In this document: one piece after another, positions 1 to 12,603 of the stretch
Numbering within the stretch: the first letter of the stretch is position 1
Layout: each line of letters begins with the position of its first letter
Assembly (NCBI RefSeq): GCF_024509145.1
Contig: NC_071575.1
Coordinates: 47,032,269-47,096,268 of the forward strand
Reading direction: 5' to 3'
DNA length: 64,000 nt
DNA from: Vidua macroura
Lineage: Eukaryota; Chordata; Aves; Passeriformes; Viduidae
Position numbers and translations under genes: made by a program
Notes under the pieces: generated by a model
The model's database searches: none
The model's input: the letters and a program-made list of their open reading frames with translations, nothing else
Told to the model about the DNA's origin: nothing

Positions 1-3000
1 CTGCTTCAAGGTCACTGATTCAATGTCACATAGCAGTGAACATGCTCATGCACAATTAGGATTTCAGTATAATCCATCTTGCAAGACATCTTGTTGTCCC
101 TGTTATTTTACTTATAACTGATTACTGGGTAATTATACTTTGTGAATTGGTATGATTTTGTAAATCAGAACCTTGAAATTAACTTATCTGACTAGCAAAG
201 AAGCAAGTAACGATATGACCCAAAGAAGCATGTACAGAAATAAGTGTCTCTTAGATGGAATGGCTACAGTTCATTTATTTATATCACTTATATGGAGATA
301 GCATCTCCATAGTTTTATTTGCACTGATCTACTAAAGGAATCTTTTTCCTTTTTATTGTTTTTCAAGAGATACATTTTATAGTTAAAACATCATCTGTTT
401 TTTGCCTCCTAAAACATTTCCAACTAGTTACTATTCAGGAAGCTATCTGTTTCATGCAGAGACTTTAAAAATTGCTATATTTTTCCTAATATTAAATAAA
501 CATATAAATTAAGCAACCATTACATGCCCATAGACCTGTATTAAGGTGTCAATTATAAAAAGTAAGAGCTACTGCAGGAGGATCTGTTTTGCCTTAACCT
601 TGGCATTAAAGGAATGTAATACATAACTTTATTCTTTTCCCCTGAGTAACAGTAATGTTAGAATCATATCCTCCAGTTGTTCTGAGATTGAAACCTTCTG
701 TTCATGTCTGTAACCATAATTTTTCTACCCTAAGTTTTGCAAAACATAGTAAGCAATATCAGGAGACACACAATCCTCAATAGCACTCAACCTATATATC
801 AGACACCTCTTTCTAAATTCAGGTCTTTGAGAGAAGCATTTCCTTTTTACTATGTCAAGTTAAGCTGTTCTTTCCTCCTATCCACAAATGGAACAACAGA
901 TTTTATAGGTCAGAAAAGGGGAATGATTCAACTCTTCAAATGCTCAGAGGAATAGTGATGCTACTGCTGTCCCTCACAGAAAAATTCCATTTGTCACTGC
1001 AGCAATCCATGTAAAGACCCACTCATCATGGTTCTTGTAAATCTGCCACCTCTGAAATTCCATAAGCATTGTATGATTCTGCATATGCTGAAAAAATCAC
1101 TTTGTATTGAAAAAGAAATAAATGCATGCATCCCCGTCTCAGTCAAAACACAGCTAAAATGATAACTCCAACATAAAAATCTGCTAAACCTCCCCAAGTA
1201 TTCTCTGAACATTTGACTGTCTTGACAGCACTGGCTAGCAGTTCATTAGCTCTACACTCTCTAACTACTGATAATCAATAGCAGTCAGAGTTAAGAGCGC
1301 AGATATCAAAAGTCATTACAGAGGAGCAGTCATGATGGGTATTGACTGCTGTGACTCTAAGACGCTTTAACTCTGGAAAGTGGCATCTGAAGACTTGCTG
1401 CCATGGCTAGCTGTCTTATGTCTCCAAAACTGACCTACCAGGGATACCTAGGCACAGGCTTCAAAAAGTAGAGTTACTTCACAAAAAAGTAGAAGTATGT
1501 TTAATGTCAGCTCTTTCTCAAGAACCCTTATAATCTTCATTCTGTAGTCACCAGACAATTTTGCTCTCTCTCAGTATCTGTATATACTTTTCATTTAAAG
1601 TAATGTAGCTTGTAAAAGTTCCCTCTATAATTTTCTGAAATGTAATTCAAAAGTTATTCTTCACAGAAAGGAAAGGGATGAGGAAAGAAAATAAAATCAA
1701 TCTCATGAATTACTTAGTTTGCTCAGTCTCACACTTTCTTTCCCTCTCAGCTGGAATCTTTTAATGTTATGAGATGAACAACTAATCTTTCAGATACACA
1801 AGTCCATCTTCATATTTGATTCCTCTTCTTCTAAGCTTATATTTTCTCTGCTGATTTAAGAACCATAGCCAAGGACTTTATAGATTTTTTTTCAGTGGGA
1901 GAAAAGTTGTAGTGATGGCTGGTTTTGCTCATGACTTCATCATTCATTCTTCTGTTGAAGTCAAAAGAAATATGTGATATTATACAACAAACTGCAGTAA
2001 TGATCAATTGACCCCAGCTGGTACCAGGCCTTAACAGGAGGCATCCTCCTTCAAAATATTGTCAATGACAGCAAACCCCATCCTCACCGCCTCCTAAAAA
2101 TAATGTACAATCTGTTCTGTCACTCACAGATCAAGCAAATTAAAGAAAACAAAAGGAAGAATATCCTAGCAAATGTATACTACAGGCTAGAGAATACTCT
2201 CTCTGAAGAATCAGTGGAATTTAGAAAAAAAAAAAAAACATCTAGCCTCCAATTGTTCAGGAGTTTAATTTTCTGGGAAATGCAATAGATTTCTTCCACA
2301 GCCACCATCACCTTGGCCAATTCAAAACACAAATCATTGTCTGCGTTCAGTAAGAACAAGTCTAATACTCAGATTTCCTGCTTAAACATAAATTGATTCC
2401 ATTCTCACTCCCAGCTACCTTATCTGCCAATACTGACTGATCTACAGCATGGCAAGTTACAAATGAAATACTAGATGCAGCGCAATTTTACTGTTCATGT
2501 AAAATACACAGATAACATTCTTATCTTCTGGACTCCCTCAAATTGCTATGATGAAATTTCCTAATCACTACTTCTACATCAAAATGCATTTCAAATACAC
2601 CTCCAGCAGTATCCTATTATTAGCCACTCTGCTCAACATAAAACAGAAAGCATACAAACTACTATATATGAAAAGCATGCAAAGTATCATATATATCATT
2701 ATAAAGATGCTTCTTGAAACACCCCTAGAAAGCTATAACATACAGAAAGCCCTCAGACACCACTAACATCCATTGTGTATCATTCTCTCACAATGCCCTG
2801 CTCAGCAATCTCAGACCCTTAACTAAATAAACACAACACTCCAGAGAAATCCATCAAGTCTTCCCCGAGTCCTCTAAACCTCTCAGGTCTGACTCTGAGG
2901 GAAACTCGTAAAACCCAGATGATTCTGCGAGCTAAAACATAAACTTCAAAGGGTGCTAAGCAACACAACAAAGAACATTAGGATTCTAATGCTTTATAAT

Positions 3001-3797
3001 TCTCACTCATCCCTAACAAAAAGCTCCATATTCATCTCTGTCTCCGTGCCTGAAAGGACTTAATGACTCTACTGTGTCTTCTCTGGATAACATTCTTCTC
3101 CTTCCTCCACCCCTACTCCACAGGTGTCCACTATTTTTTCCTTTCAAATGATGCAGGTAAGTAAACAGGTTGAACTCATAAAAATTTACAGCTGTTCTTT
3201 GAGACCTCTCCTGCTATTACAGATTTTAAGAGACTCATATGGTCAAAAGGAGGCATCTTTTACAATTATTGCAATAATTCTAGGATATTACCATCTCCTT
3301 ACAAAATCTGTAACGCTTGTATTATTTAAAAAATCACAATTACGTTATGAGTGTATTAAAGCATTTGTTGTTAACGTAGAGAATTTCAAGTGCTCATGTT
3401 AACAGAGATAAATAAAACAAACCATGCAGAGCTTCAAGAAACCTGATTACAATGTTCTTTTGTCTACAATAGAAAAAATATTCTACGCTGCACATAAAAT
3501 TAAGATAATTATCTACTAGTTTAATTTAAGGAAAAGCATACATGCCTCTTACTGCAGTAACAAAAGCAATTACTTTTGTGGTAATTTAAATATTAGATTT
3601 GGAATGTTTTCAAAATAAGCATAATAATGTTTTAACTGCAGTTTACACCATAAAAAATTCAAGTAGTGTCCTTTTATGCATCTGCAAATTTAATTTTAAA
3701 TGTGCTGAAACTTTACGGGTACAGCAGTATAAAAATTATGTTAACCAGCATTTAACAAGCACAGGAAATATACTGAGAGTTATGCAATTATTAGCTA

Positions 3798-3821
3798 TAA
3801 TTTACATATATATGTAAATTA
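3798..3821. repeat. Perfect 24-base AT palindrome
   Basis: TAATTTACATATATATGTAAATTA equals its own reverse complement. It has an alternating TA core with ATTTAC/GTAAAT arms. It could extrude as a cruciform or simply be a chance product of AT-rich DNA. Confidence 0.85.
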
Positions 3822-5128
3822 CACAGTATAGAGGTATATAAGCAATTCTTATAGTGGTTCAGTTAGAAGGAGAACTACTTTTTAGAAATGTGATCTGGTA
3901 CTGGTTTCTGCTCTTGCTTTCATTAAGTCAGCAAGCCAAGAAAGTATGCTAAAAAATCACTGAGATGAGCTTGTTAATAATGTTGGTAGTTTTGCATAGG
4001 AATATTAAACTCACACTATATTTATTTTATTATGTAAGCAAGCAATGTTTTTTATACATTAATAATTTTCATTCGATAGTTTACAAGGACAGAACCAATT
4101 AAAACCCAAACTTACTAAACTGTCTGTTTTTCATGTAAGAGATCTCTACCACATGATTTTCAAGTTGTTTGGGTTTTCCTATTACAAATTGACAGAATAG
4201 ATGCAAGGTAATTTTCTAATTATGTTTAAGCCCGGAGTCCACCAATGTTAGCACAGAAGAGGCATACGTTATATACTGTCACTTCTGGAAGCAACACATC
4301 ATCCTGAGCTGCAACAGAGACTCACAGCTGAAAAGGGCAGCTAAAGCTCCATCCTTTTCCAACAATTCCCTACGTGTTCTCTTCAAATTACACCCAGCAT
4401 AGTACCTCACACAGCCTTCACACAGCCCTTTTCTTCTCTGTAAATAATCAGCAGCTGTTTTGCATATGTCAAAAGAGTTTCTTAACAGAGAAATAGCAGG
4501 ATCTATCAAGGCTGCAGTAAGAATGACCCTGATGTTCCAAATATTTTGCAGAATATAAAAATATTTATATGAAATTCTGTTTTTAACCATTAGAGGAATG
4601 ATGAATAATGAAATCCAGCAACATTTAGTACTTAGTCACAATATACTTACTGAGTAAAAAAAAACCAAATTGCTATTCCAAAAGAAACATTCTTCCAGCA
4701 GCAGTATTTTAAAATTGCCATTAAAAAGAAGGCTGATAGGTGCTGTAAGACTTTCTAACCATATTTTATACATTATTGAAAACTACTAGTTAGAGTACAG
4801 GGGGTTTGTAAATTTCTAACAGGGACCATACAATTTGAATGTGGCTTGTTTTTTTTTTAGGTGGCCTACAAATTAAAGGACAATTGTAATGGATTTGATT
4901 AATTACATATGGCATTACCACATTACGAGATAATGGGTAGTTTCAAACAAAGCTCTATAATGCTTTTCTAAGTATGTGAATTAAAAAATCATTTTTCTGA
5001 GGAAATTAAAAATTTAAATAGAAAATCCATGCAGTTTTCAACAAGAATAAAAGCAAAATAATATATCAGTCTTAAATGTGTTTTCTTCATCATCTGAATG
5101 TACACCAAGTGAAAGGATTAGATATTTT

Positions 5129-5168
5129 CAATTATGTTCCAATACTCCCAATTATGTTCCAATTCATT
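5129..5168. repeat. 20-bp imperfect tandem duplication
   Basis: CAATTATGTTCCAAT occurs twice, 20 bases apart, with diverged last five bases. This is a local slippage-type duplication; no function is suggested. Confidence 0.8.
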
Positions 5169-5804
5169 TTTCAGTCACTTCCTGTAGCTATTTCAACACA
5201 AATATATCTAAACCAAGCTATACCTAAAATAAAATCCCTTATGCTAAAAATATTGCATTTAAAATATTATAAAATATTTTAAGATTTCTTTCTTCCCTAC
5301 TGTGTTATATTTATAAGGAAAACATTCTTATTTCTAATAGGGAACAAAGTAAAAACAAGTTTTGAAGAAACTATAGGACAATTTCTTTAAGTATTAGTAA
5401 TAGATAATTTTTTTTTCATAATATTTAACATGATCACCTCTTTGTGGTAACTCCTGGATAAAGCAAGAGAAAGCAAATGAAGAAACTATCATTTTCAAGA
5501 AACTATCATATCATGAAAGATTCTTGAGACAGAACTTATTTTTCTTGAACCAAGAGGACAAAAGATCTCTTCTGCTCTAATCAGTGGCAGCACTAACCTT
5601 TTCTAGCTAGCTGGGATCTCAACAGTGTGCATATCTTACAATATTTAACCTGTGACTTTCTGACTCTAAATGTAATTTAAAGAGAATATTCAGCAAGTTA
5701 GAAAGAAAACTCATATTCAGGAATGTAGTTCAAAGAGCACTAGCTAGTGCATCAGCAATTGGGACAAGAGGAAGTAAGCATTTGTGGGCACAATTCACAA
5801 TATC

Positions 5805-6861
5805 CTTGATATACCTGTCAGCTGGGTGGCCGGGCCCAGAGAGTGGTGGTGAACAGTGCTGCATCCAGCTGGGGCCAGTCACCAGTGGTGTCCTTCAGGG
5901 GTCTGTGCTGGGGCCAGTTCTGTTCTATATCTTTACTGATGACATGGATGAGGGGATTGAGTCTTTCATTAGTAAATTTGCAGATGACACTAAGCTGGGA
6001 TTGTGTGTCAATCTATTGGAAGGGAGAAGGACTCTGCAGAGAGACCTGGAATGTTTGGATGGATGGGCAGAGTCCAGTGGGATGGAGTTTAATAAGTCCA
6101 AGTGCCGAGTCCTGCATTTTGGCCACAATAGCCCCCTGCAGCGTTATAGGCTGAGGACGGTGTGGCTGGACAGTGCCCAGGCAGAAAGGGACCCAGGGAT
6201 GCTGGTCACCAGCTGGCTGAACATGAGCCAGCAGTGTGCCCTGGTGGCCAAGAAGGCCCATGGCATCCTGGCTTGCATCAGGAATAGTGTGGCCAGCAGG
6301 AGCAGGGAGGTCATTCTTCCCCTCTACCTGGCATTGGTGAGGCCACACCTTGAGTGCTGTGTCCAGTTCTGCCCCCTCAGTTTAAGAAGGACGTTGAGAC
6401 ACTTGAGCGCATCCAGAGGAGGCAACGAGGCTGCTGAGGGGCTTGGAACAGAAGCCCTGTGAGGAATGGCTGAGGAAGCTGGGGTTGTTTAGCCTGGAGA
6501 AAAGGAGATTCAGGGGTGACCTTATCACTCTCTACAACTCCCTGAAAGGTGGCTGTGGTCAGGTGGGGGCTGGTCTCTTTCTCCAGGCAGCAACTGACAG
6601 AACGAGAGGACACAGTCTGGAGCTGCGCCAAGGGAAATTTAGGTTGGCTATTAGGAAAAAGTTTTTTATGGAAAGAGTGATAAAGTACTGGAATGGTCTG
6701 CCCAGGGAGGTGGTGGAGTCACCATCCCTGGACGTGTTTAAGCAAAGACTGGATGTGGCACTCAGTGCCATGGTTTAGTTGAGGTGTCAGGGAACAGGTT
6801 GGACTTGATGATCTTGAAGGTCTCTTCCAACCTTGTGATTCAGTGATTCTGTGACTCTGTG
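5805..6861 (+). mobile_element. CR1 LINE, 5'-truncated, about 1.06 kb
   Basis: The element carries the last part of the CR1 reverse transcriptase, a short 3' UTR, and the CR1 3' terminus: the GGTTGGACTTGATGATCTTGAAGGTC block, then the octamer run attcagtg-attctgtg-actctgtg ending at 6861. CR1 elements are usually 5'-truncated and end in such octamers instead of poly-A; both traits are seen. Orientation is opposite to IMMP2L transcription. The 5' edge near 5805 is where CR1-like protein similarity begins and may be off by tens of bases. Confidence 0.93.
5830..6778 (+). pseudogene. Broken CR1 reverse transcriptase (ORF2 remnant)
   Basis: The frame around 5880-6460 reads TSGVLQGSVLGPVLF followed by FADDTKLG (F at 5977), the region holding the catalytic Asp pair of non-LTR reverse transcriptases. 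The CR1 C-terminal part continues in another frame at 6443-6778 (LGLFSLEKRRFRGDL, then WNGLPREVVESPSL). The start of the similarity, near 5840-5875, is in a third frame (VVNSAASSWG). At least two frameshifts and a stop at 6460-6462 separate the parts, so this is a dead copy. The upstream endonuclease and most of the polymerase are missing through 5' truncation. Confidence 0.9.
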
Positions 6862-9800
6862 AAGCAATAAACCAAACCTACAGCTTGTATGAATCATTAC
6901 AGCTCCATTAATTTCAGTGATAATAGGCTGATTTGCATAACCTGACAGTCTGACACAAATCTATTAAGCTTTTCAAGCTTTAGTTTTTGACATATAACCG
7001 GTTCTCAGAAGAGATGACATGGGAGTTGACTCCAACATAGCATTTGTAATGGTAGATGTTCATTATAAGTATACAGACCTGAAAAATTAGTTCAAGTACT
7101 AAGGTTCTAAAATCTACAGATTAAAGGTAATACACTAATTACTTCTAAGAATGTCAAAATGGAACAATATAAAAAATGCAATTGTTTTTAAACTAACAGC
7201 AATTTATATGTACGTAATTTCATGTTTCCTTGTGTACTTAGGGAAAAAAATTCAAGTAAGAACACAGAAGACCAGGCACCTCAATAATTTTAAATATTTA
7301 AACATTTCTGAGGTTCTCAAAGTCCAGCAGGGATCTCAGTTGACTCAGTGCCTAAAATTCCATTGCTAAAGTTTGCTGAAGAAAAGAAACCTTCACCTTA
7401 GCACACCCTAAGTCAGCACAGTAATGGTGTAGTCCTGGGTGACAAATTTCCTCTGGCAGGGGAAAGGTGAGCCCCAGGGCAGAGGCCACTGCTGAAAAAG
7501 AAAAGATGTACTACTTCACTCTGTCTTTACCCATCCTTCTTCCATTTTTGAAAGGTGGACTTTAAAGCTGAATTTTAGGATGTTGAGAAGACACAGATAC
7601 TGCCTTGTTTTAGATTAGATACCTGAATTCCCAATTCCCAGGAATTAAAGGCTTATGTCAGTACTGACCAATTTAAATTCATGCCCTAACTACCCTACCA
7701 GAAATTTGTATCTCAATCCTAGCCCTTCTTCACATGCACCATATATGAAAGAGGCAAAGCCAATTGCACTCAGCAAAGGGTATTTAAAGATGGTAATTTA
7801 AATGCACATAATAATGCTTCAGTCATTGTCTGAATCTAAGTCATGCAAAGGTCTCAATACAGACTTGAACATTATTCTCTTTTTATTTTTTTGTTGACAT
7901 TATTCTCTTTTTTTTTGTTGACATGCTCCTCTGGCCTTTTAAAAATATATCTGAAATAGTCTATTGAAATACAGTTTAATCACAATACACATTTTTATGC
8001 CTTACACTGCTGACTAGATAATTAACCTAAAATACTAATCAGAAAGCAATACCTCATGGTTTTTCTGATATATTGGAGTTCCAGATCGAGCCTCCTGTCT
8101 CAAGCAGGAAAATTGCTGAAGCATTTACATGTCCCAAAATTAATTCAAAACTCAAGGCCTCGAGGACAAGGCAAAGTCTTCCCAACCCCCATCCACCCCT
8201 AAAATGCTAAGCAAACAAAAAACCCTAATAAAACTACAAGCAATATTGTATGTATCTATGGCCTGTTACTTGAATCGATACAGATAAATTAGAAGTACAT
8301 TCCTTCTTGGATCAGATAATATTTCGATTTTGGACAGAATTAATGTCTGGGGGGGGGAGGTGACTTGTATACAATACTGAATGGTCAGAACAAGATATAG
8401 AGCTTGGGAAGTGATGTGTGTAACTGCTTATCATTAAACAGTGGAGAAATTACTGCAACAAATTCCCACATCTGTCTCATATGCAACTCCAACACGCCTT
8501 TCAACTTGTTTTACTTCTGTATTTATCCAAGATGAACTCTCCACAATGAAATAAAATTGTGAGCAAAAATGTAGTCACTGATTCTGCCTGACAGACTCAG
8601 AGGTGTTTCAAGTGGTAGGGCAGGCTATATCTCAACTAGATAGCAGAAAGAAGTTTAGAAATTACCCAGAGTTATATGTGTTACAAACATTGAAATACAG
8701 ATTATTATGAAAGGAAGCCAGCAGGTACAAAATTCCTTCATTTACTATGGTAATAAGGCACATTATATTTTCAGTCTCTTTTTTAAACAAAAGAAACCCA
8801 TTTTTTTCTACTAATTTGACATGCACAATTTGTTTCATGCCCTGCATATGAAGCAGCACAAATTCAGTCAAAATTATAACCCAGGTGACATTTTAAACAG
8901 AATCACAGGAAGGATTTGGTGTGTCGGCCATAAATAGAACTCTAAAACATACTGATTCACATCTTGGCTCTAGTAAATGTTTAGCTATGACTTAATTTTC
9001 TCTGATTTCCGTTTCATTATGCTCATAAGATAATGAGCAGAGTGCATTTACAGAAAGACTAATGTGCTGGTTCTATCTGCAGTCTTTTGTCTTCATACCT
9101 TTCAAGGTATGCACTAAGCACTTAAAACAGCCTACATTATCACTCCTTACTGGCAAGCAAAGTAGCTGAAGAAGATAAAAGATAATATGACAGGAGCAAT
9201 AGTAAACAAATATCAGCTCCTCATAAGTTCTCTTGAGTCCAAGTTCCTATTCCTTTCTTTCCTCATTATGTGTAAGAAGTTCTCTAGAATGAGCATGCAC
9301 TGCCTGAACAATTAGCCTGACTGACTAGCTAAAATTTTCTTTTACAAACCTGATTGCTGCTTTAATTGTTAGAAGCATATTTCAAGAATAGTTTATTTCA
9401 AATCCATCATAACTTCTTGTTTACCACAATGAATTTCTGAAAAAAAAAAAGTATCAGCTAATGCAAGTCTAAAACTGGATATAATAATATTCTTTAATTG
9501 TGGAGAATTTTGTGAGCAAATACTCAAAACATTCATGGTCAGAATATTTCACAAATATGTAGAGATGATATTGAAAATATCCTCAAACTGGCATACACAA
9601 AAATGCATATTCTTTGGAAGTTTACACTTTTAATGGTATCAGTAAACAAAAATATTTAGAGAATGTGTTTGCATTTAACATTACTTTATACATATAAATG
9701 CATAATCAGTCTTACAAAAAAAAATTAATATAAACTTAATCACAATATAAATGTTTATACTATAGTTACTCTGGCTTCATGAATGTTTTGTAAACAACTA

Positions 9801-10879
9801 TTTCTAAACCACATGGGGATTTACCTCAACTGACCTTAAGCATTTGAAGTTGACATACGGTTTATGCTAGAGATCTAAATCTCCTCTTCAGTCACTGAAG
9901 AAAAAGATAAATATCTTTGAAATTATTAATGAATTTTTACTTAGGAATCTTACAGGGTGGTGAACTAAGCCCTGAAGATAGTTTTCAACCTGTTGAGTAT
10001 TACAGGAGCCATGATAACATGCCTATGTGTCTAGACCAAGTCACAATGGATCTCATCTTTTATGATCAGAATATCATTGCCTCTAATATATCAGCTAAGG
10101 CAAATTTCTCATTATTTGAATACTGATTGACACTGGCAAGACTTGCTCTAAAAATACTTGGTAAATAGGATAACAGAATGATTTAACTTGTGCTCCTGAT
10201 AATGCCTGGAAACACACAATTTACAGTGTAAGAAATATGTTTATGTCTTGTTTCTTTTAGACCATACTTTCTGGAACTATCATACTTTGATATCTGCATC
10301 TCTTCACTATGTTAATGCACAAATGTGAAAGTCCATTTATAAAGGAGTGAGTGCCTACCATCAGATATTAGAATTGCCATGTTCCATTTGAATAGAGGTA
10401 TTTTTCCTCTCTGCAATGGGCAAAAGGTATTTGTGGCAAAGAGGTCTATGAACTGAACATGAGTCAGCACTGCAATGTTGTTTTTAAAAAGATGTATGTT
10501 TGATCTCTTAACTGGGATATTTTGGGACACACTGGTGAAAAATGAGATCCTGGCATCTAATTGCCTACAGAAGTGACAGACATACTAAATAAAGGGGTAA
10601 AGCACGTGAAATGTCAAGATAGTGACAATCGAAGAAAGAAGTGAAGAAACCTCTCCAGAATGTACTATGCTGTAACATTCTTGTTAGACATTGTGTCATG
10701 CTTGTTAGAATGAAGGTATCATTCCCATTTAAACTCTTGAAAATAGTTTATCTTTAATGTCCCTTGCAACAGCCAAATCATTCAATAATTCTATAATGCA
10801 TTAAGCAATTTTTCTATTGTATTCAGCACTAGCAAGTACTATTCTTAGCAAAATATTCTGTCCTATTTAAGACACTAAG
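6862..10879. other. Intronic DNA without recognised gene or transposon
   Basis: Unique AT-rich sequence. It contains an imperfect 24-28-bp tandem duplication at 7869-7920 (acattattctc...ttgttg), a G9 run at 8349-8357, and a block at 6890-7030 with an octamer-like ATTTGCAT that reads like conserved non-coding DNA. No coding exon was seen. Confidence 0.55.
7869..7920. repeat. Imperfect tandem duplication with T-rich centre
   Basis: Two copies of an acattattctc-(T-rich)-ttgttg unit, about 28 and 24 bases, adjacent. They differ in the length of the T run. Consistent with replication slippage. Confidence 0.75.
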
Positions 10880-11231
10880 ATTCTGGAAAAAATTTACAAA
10901 CTGCAGAGGATCCAGAAGACCAGAGGAGAGCAGCAAGTACAATCAGCAGTCTATAAATACAGGAAAAATATAAAGGTCTATAGGAAAAATATAGTCAGTT
11001 GATTTTGTACAATAAAACAAGATTATTTAAGTGAAGACTTAAACTCTTGAAGTCTTCAAATAAACACCAAGGAACTGTAAAGCAGAAGGCAATAAACAGC
11101 TCTTTTTGTCTACTGTAGACAGGATTAAAGGCAATGGGCTGAAATGGCATCAGTGTACAATAGACTAGACAATAAGAAAAAAATCCCATATTTGTAGCAA
11201 GAAGTAAGGTTTTAAACAGCATGCCTTGGTA
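10880..11231 (+). mobile_element. Very old, decayed CR1 LINE fragment
   Basis: The segment near 11095-11195 aligns by eye with the CR1 C-terminal coding region: an aacagctcttttt block, then gacaggattaaaggcaatgg, gctgaaatggcatcag, and gactagacaataagaaaaa. In younger copies this encodes DRTRG...LKLQQGRFRLDIRKNFF. The following gttttaaacagcatgcc corresponds to the block before the WN-GLPREV region. Similarity is faint, and boundaries are approximate. A chance match is possible but unlikely given the order of blocks. Confidence 0.6.
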
Positions 11232-12581
11232 ACTAAAGGATCATCAAAATAGTGAATTTTTCAAAGTAATTTAAAAGAGTAGTTTACAAACGAGCATAAA
11301 CACAGACCAGGTCAGATCACCTTGTATTGTTCCATCTCATCACATCATTCCTTATATCTTTTGCTGCTCCCTAACCATCTAGTGATAAATTACTAGTTCT
11401 ACGTTCCCAGTTTCATTCCAGATCCTTTCTCAAATATTGTGTCAGTCACCACAGCTTCTAGAGCGATCTCTGTCCATAGATTCTTATTTTTTCTTCTATC
11501 TCTCTTTCAAAAAGAATTAGTGTCCATTAAGTCTCATCAGTGTGCACAGCTCAATATGTAAGTAGTCCTTCAGACTCACAGTTTCAGTAAAGCTTAATTA
11601 CATGTTCTCTCATAGTCTCCTCAGTTATATTTTGCTAAAAATCTATTAATACAATTCCACCAATGGGGTAGCCTTTCTTCACAAAGCCTCCTTGTGGCTG
11701 GAAGTTGAAGGAAAAATATTTTAAGTAAAATAAACATGCATCAATACATTTGATTGATAGCAGCTGATCTGCTGAATTGTATATCCAAACCTTTGTAAAA
11801 AATCTGAGAGCATCTGTAATATGTCATACAAAATTGCAGGCCCCTTGAGGACATCAGTACACAAAAGTCTACTCAGATTTACAAGCCTTTTAATAACTGC
11901 CAGAGCTTCCTATATTTGGGTTAATTTAATTAATTATTTCATATTAGGATTGGGAAGCCTTCAAAGTCATTCTTTATCTTCATTATGTGCTTGTCTTTAC
12001 TGATGCATATCCTTAACTGTGAACCAATTGATTATATGAAGCAAATACCTAACTCCAGAAATACCTAACAGCCATATTTTTAGTTTACTTTATTACCTAA
12101 AAGGACATATTGATAAGTTATGCAAAAAAATATTCTAGAAATGCTGGTACTTTCTGGAAATTGAGCATATTGAAAGAAGAATTTTACGATTCAACAAATA
12201 ATTATTACTATGACTTAGTTGCCTAAGTTATTTAGTATTTTTTAACGAAAAATATCAATTGCAAGAAATACACACAACCACTTCACATTAATCTATTCAA
12301 TATTTCCTAAAATATAACACTGAATTTTTGAGATGTATTAACACTGAAATATAAAAAAAAAACCCTATGGTATAAATTTGTAAGATTAATACAATGTATC
12401 TTAAAGTTTCCAAGCTAAAAGACATCTTCTGGGATTGGTCAAGTAAAAGCTTTGAAGTTATGAAGATTTGCCACCCTTATCCATTCTTAGCAGGTAATGA
12501 CAATGATGACAAAACAGATAAACTGTTGTAAATACAAAAATGCTTCTTTCCTGACAACTGAATAATTATGTGTTCTATATT

Positions 12582-12603
12582 CACACACACACACATATAT
12601 ATA
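12582..12603. repeat. CA/TA microsatellite
   Basis: Seven CA units run directly into four TA units. Short compound dinucleotide repeat. Confidence 0.9.

Larger units (their letters stand above)
1..5804. other. Intronic DNA without recognised gene or transposon
   Basis: AT-rich unique sequence. Short open frames (for example minus 4590-4279) are isolated, lack family resemblance and have no splice context. Small items: a 24-base palindrome at 3798-3821, a 20-bp imperfect tandem duplication at 5129-5168, and a G-poor block near 4840-4970 rich in ATTA motifs. Confidence 0.6.

Noticed and set aside
6013..6348. Minus-strand frame across the CR1
   Set aside because: It is the antisense shadow of the CR1 reverse transcriptase remnant.
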